Shown: piece after piece, positions 62,824 to 64,000 of the stretch
How positions within the stretch are numbered: position 1 is the first letter of the stretch
Layout of the letters: each line of letters opens with the position of its first letter
Assembly (NCBI RefSeq): GCF_900111805.1
Contig: NZ_FOJN01000001.1
Coordinates: forward strand, 391,907-455,906
Direction: 5' to 3'
From: Rhodococcoides kroppenstedtii
GTDB lineage: Bacteria; Actinomycetota; Actinomycetes; Mycobacteriales; Mycobacteriaceae
Length of the DNA: 64,000 bases
Made by a program: the position numbers and the translations under genes
The notes under the pieces: model-generated
Told to the model about the DNA's origin: nothing
Seen by the model: the letters and a program-made list of their open reading frames with translations, nothing else
Databases searched by the model: none

Positions 62824-63207
62824 ATGACGGCATCCGGGACACCGAAATTCACCTGGCGCGGTGAGGTCATTGGACCCCTTGCCGCCATTGCGGCGGTACT
62901 CGGGACGCTCGTCCTCGGCTTCTACGCGGCGATGTGCGCGGCCGGCTTTGCTCCGGACTTGCACCCGGGTTACGCCGTCCCCTCCCACCTTCGGCGAGGC
63001 ACCGACCTCCCGCCGCCGCCGACCAGTTACTGGGTCATTTTGTGCGCGCCTCCACTCACCATCGCACTGCTCGGCGGTGCAGCCATGCTGTTCGCGGGGC
63101 GCGTTCGCTGGATCGCTTTCGTCGGGGCGCTGACTTTCCTCGTCGGGTATCTCCCGTTCGCAGTCTTCGTCGTCTCACTCGACATCGGGGGCTTCGCACC
63201 GACCTGA
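62824..63207 (+). CDS. Three-TM membrane protein
   Basis: This 127-residue protein has hydrophobic helices at about 17-40, 73-92 and 96-117, with a proline-rich loop (GTDLPPPPTSYW). Unknown function. Confidence 0.6.
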   Translation: MTASGTPKFTWRGEVIGPLAAIAAVLGTLVLGFYAAMCAAGFAPDLHPGYAVPSHLRRGTDLPPPPTSYWVILCAPPLTIALLGGAAMLFAGRVRWIAFVGALTFLVGYLPFAVFVVSLDIGGFAPT

Positions 63208-63333
63208 GGACGTACTGCAACCCCGACGCCCGAGTCGACGAAGTCGGAGGGACACCACCGGCCGTGTCGGCCCCCCGTGGTTGCGGCGTCACAGTCGGCG
63301 CCGACGACATCACCCAGCAAAACGCGCTCTCGG

Positions 63334-63339
63334 TAGTCT
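63334..63339 (+). promoter_or_regulatory. -10 element TAGTCT
   Basis: It ends 6 nt before ATG 63346. Confidence 0.5.
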
Positions 63340-63345
63340 GCCCCC

Positions 63346-63942
63346 ATGTCCAGTCGACTACGGGGTTCCGACCTCGTGGACACGGTGCCCGGCCGAAACT
63401 TCGTCGCCGGCTTCGCCCGGGACTTCGACCGAGACGCACAAGATCTGTCCATCAACGAGTTTCTTCGAGGCTTGTCCATGGACACCCTCCTCTGGGAAGC
63501 GCAGAAAGACATCAGCACGTACCTGTACGGCACCGGGATGGACGACGCCCTCCAGGTGAATACGCGCGACCCGGCGATCGTCGCCATGGCGGCGGCGATC
63601 GCCGAAGAACTCGGATCGCCAACGCGGGACACATTCACCTCACCCCAGCGACACTCGGGCCGAGTCGAGACGCTGGCGCCGCCGTCGGTCCGCAACAGGA
63701 CAGGCTCAACCGAGGTCTTACCCGACGGCGCCCTGTGGACGGCAACTACCCTCGACGACGGCGTCGACACCTGGACCCATAGCCGTGAGAGCGAGCCCGA
63801 GTTCGTTTACGAACTCCGCTTCGCGCCGACATCGGTGAAGGTCGCGCGGATCGACAGTCACGACGATTGGCGGCGCCTGATCACCGCGCACACCCGACAC
63901 GGTTCGGAGCTTGACCCGGTTCTCCGGACACCTGATCTGTAG
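63346..63942 (+). CDS. Hypothetical protein next to a mobile element
   Basis: This 198-residue soluble protein has a helical N-terminal half (DLSINEFLRGLSMDTLLWEA; DPAIVAMAAAIAEELGS) and a strand-rich C-terminal part (EFVYELRFAPTSVKVARIDS). No family is recognised. The stop lies about 30 bp before the probable transposase start, so the 3' end may have been altered by insertion. Confidence 0.55.
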   Translation: MSSRLRGSDLVDTVPGRNFVAGFARDFDRDAQDLSINEFLRGLSMDTLLWEAQKDISTYLYGTGMDDALQVNTRDPAIVAMAAAIAEELGSPTRDTFTSPQRHSGRVETLAPPSVRNRTGSTEVLPDGALWTATTLDDGVDTWTHSRESEPEFVYELRFAPTSVKVARIDSHDDWRRLITAHTRHGSELDPVLRTPDL

Positions 63943-63972
63943 CGTTGCTGCTGCAGGAGAGGAGTCCGAGCC

Positions 63973-64000
63973 ATGCCCGCTGCACATCCAGAGGAGTTCC
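63973..64000 (+). mobile_element. Start of a probable IS transposase gene, cut by the window edge
   Basis: ATG 63973 follows GGAGAGGAG and encodes MPAAHPEEF, the beginning typical of IS3-type transposase OrfA proteins. The element's left end probably lies within 63938-63972 (TGTAGCGTTGCTGCTG), but its terminal repeat cannot be confirmed without the right end. Confidence 0.5.

Noticed and set aside
46996..64000. Prophage or integrative element
   Set aside because: No integrase, structural phage genes, att repeats or tRNA boundary were found; only a partial transposase start at the edge.
1..64000. CRISPR arrays, rRNA genes and further tRNAs
   Set aside because: No regularly spaced repeats and no rRNA sequence were seen; only the histidine tRNA folds convincingly.

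Overview
The window is high-GC actinobacterial DNA. Several genes point to a mycolate-producing member of the Mycobacteriales, most likely Rhodococcus or a close relative. The run cmrA-like mycolate reductase, DUF853 ATPase, orn, tRNA-His and an LdtMt2-type L,D-transpeptidase matches the Mycobacterium tuberculosis Rv2509-Rv2518c neighbourhood as I remember it. Many genes have a TANNNT -10 box 6-8 nt before the start codon and no Shine-Dalgarno, which suggests abundant leaderless mRNAs. No phage, plasmid, rRNA or CRISPR signature was seen.

Layout, left part (1-40 kb), a dense conserved chromosome. A winged-helix protein runs off the left edge. Next come an acyl-CoA desaturase/ferredoxin-reductase operon with a divergent TetR regulator and two operator-like sites, an epoxide-hydrolase-like protein, an MFS transporter and fadH. 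The cmrA-herA-like-orn-tRNA-His block is followed by a BCCT transporter, a secreted DUF4185 protein, an M23 peptidase, an L,D-transpeptidase, molybdate modBC without modA, glgX, a BrkB-type membrane protein and a CDP-alcohol phosphatidyltransferase. A heterodimeric ABC exporter with one degenerate ATP site follows, then a paired SMR/GNAT operon, a Rieske protein, an amidase, a Tat-exported amidohydrolase, a glycosyltransferase and a TetR regulator.

Middle (37.5-46.7 kb), metabolic modules. These are a self-sufficient P450 (CYP153-like heme domain fused to a phthalate-dioxygenase-type reductase), an alpha/beta hydrolase with a DedA protein, and the remains of a sensor kinase/response regulator and a CPBP protease. 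A compact unit then encodes a Tat-dependent intradiol-dioxygenase lipoprotein followed directly by tatA, tatC and tatB. An FMN-dependent lactate dehydrogenase closes this part.

Right part (46.9-64 kb), an accessory region. It holds about twenty mostly short genes of unknown function: small membrane proteins, a DUF2716 protein, LolA-like and beta-propeller-like proteins, cold-shock-like proteins and a lipoprotein. Several are paralogous to each other, and at least four are broken by nonsense codons, a 7-bp tandem duplication, frameshifts or truncation. The last bases start a probable transposase gene. This looks like a region of gene duplication and decay.

The most distinctive systems are the Tat cargo-plus-translocase unit, the CYP153-reductase fusion, the asymmetric ABC exporter, the operator pair at the desaturase operon, and the decaying paralogue array. 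All functional statements rest on motif recognition by eye; no database search was run.
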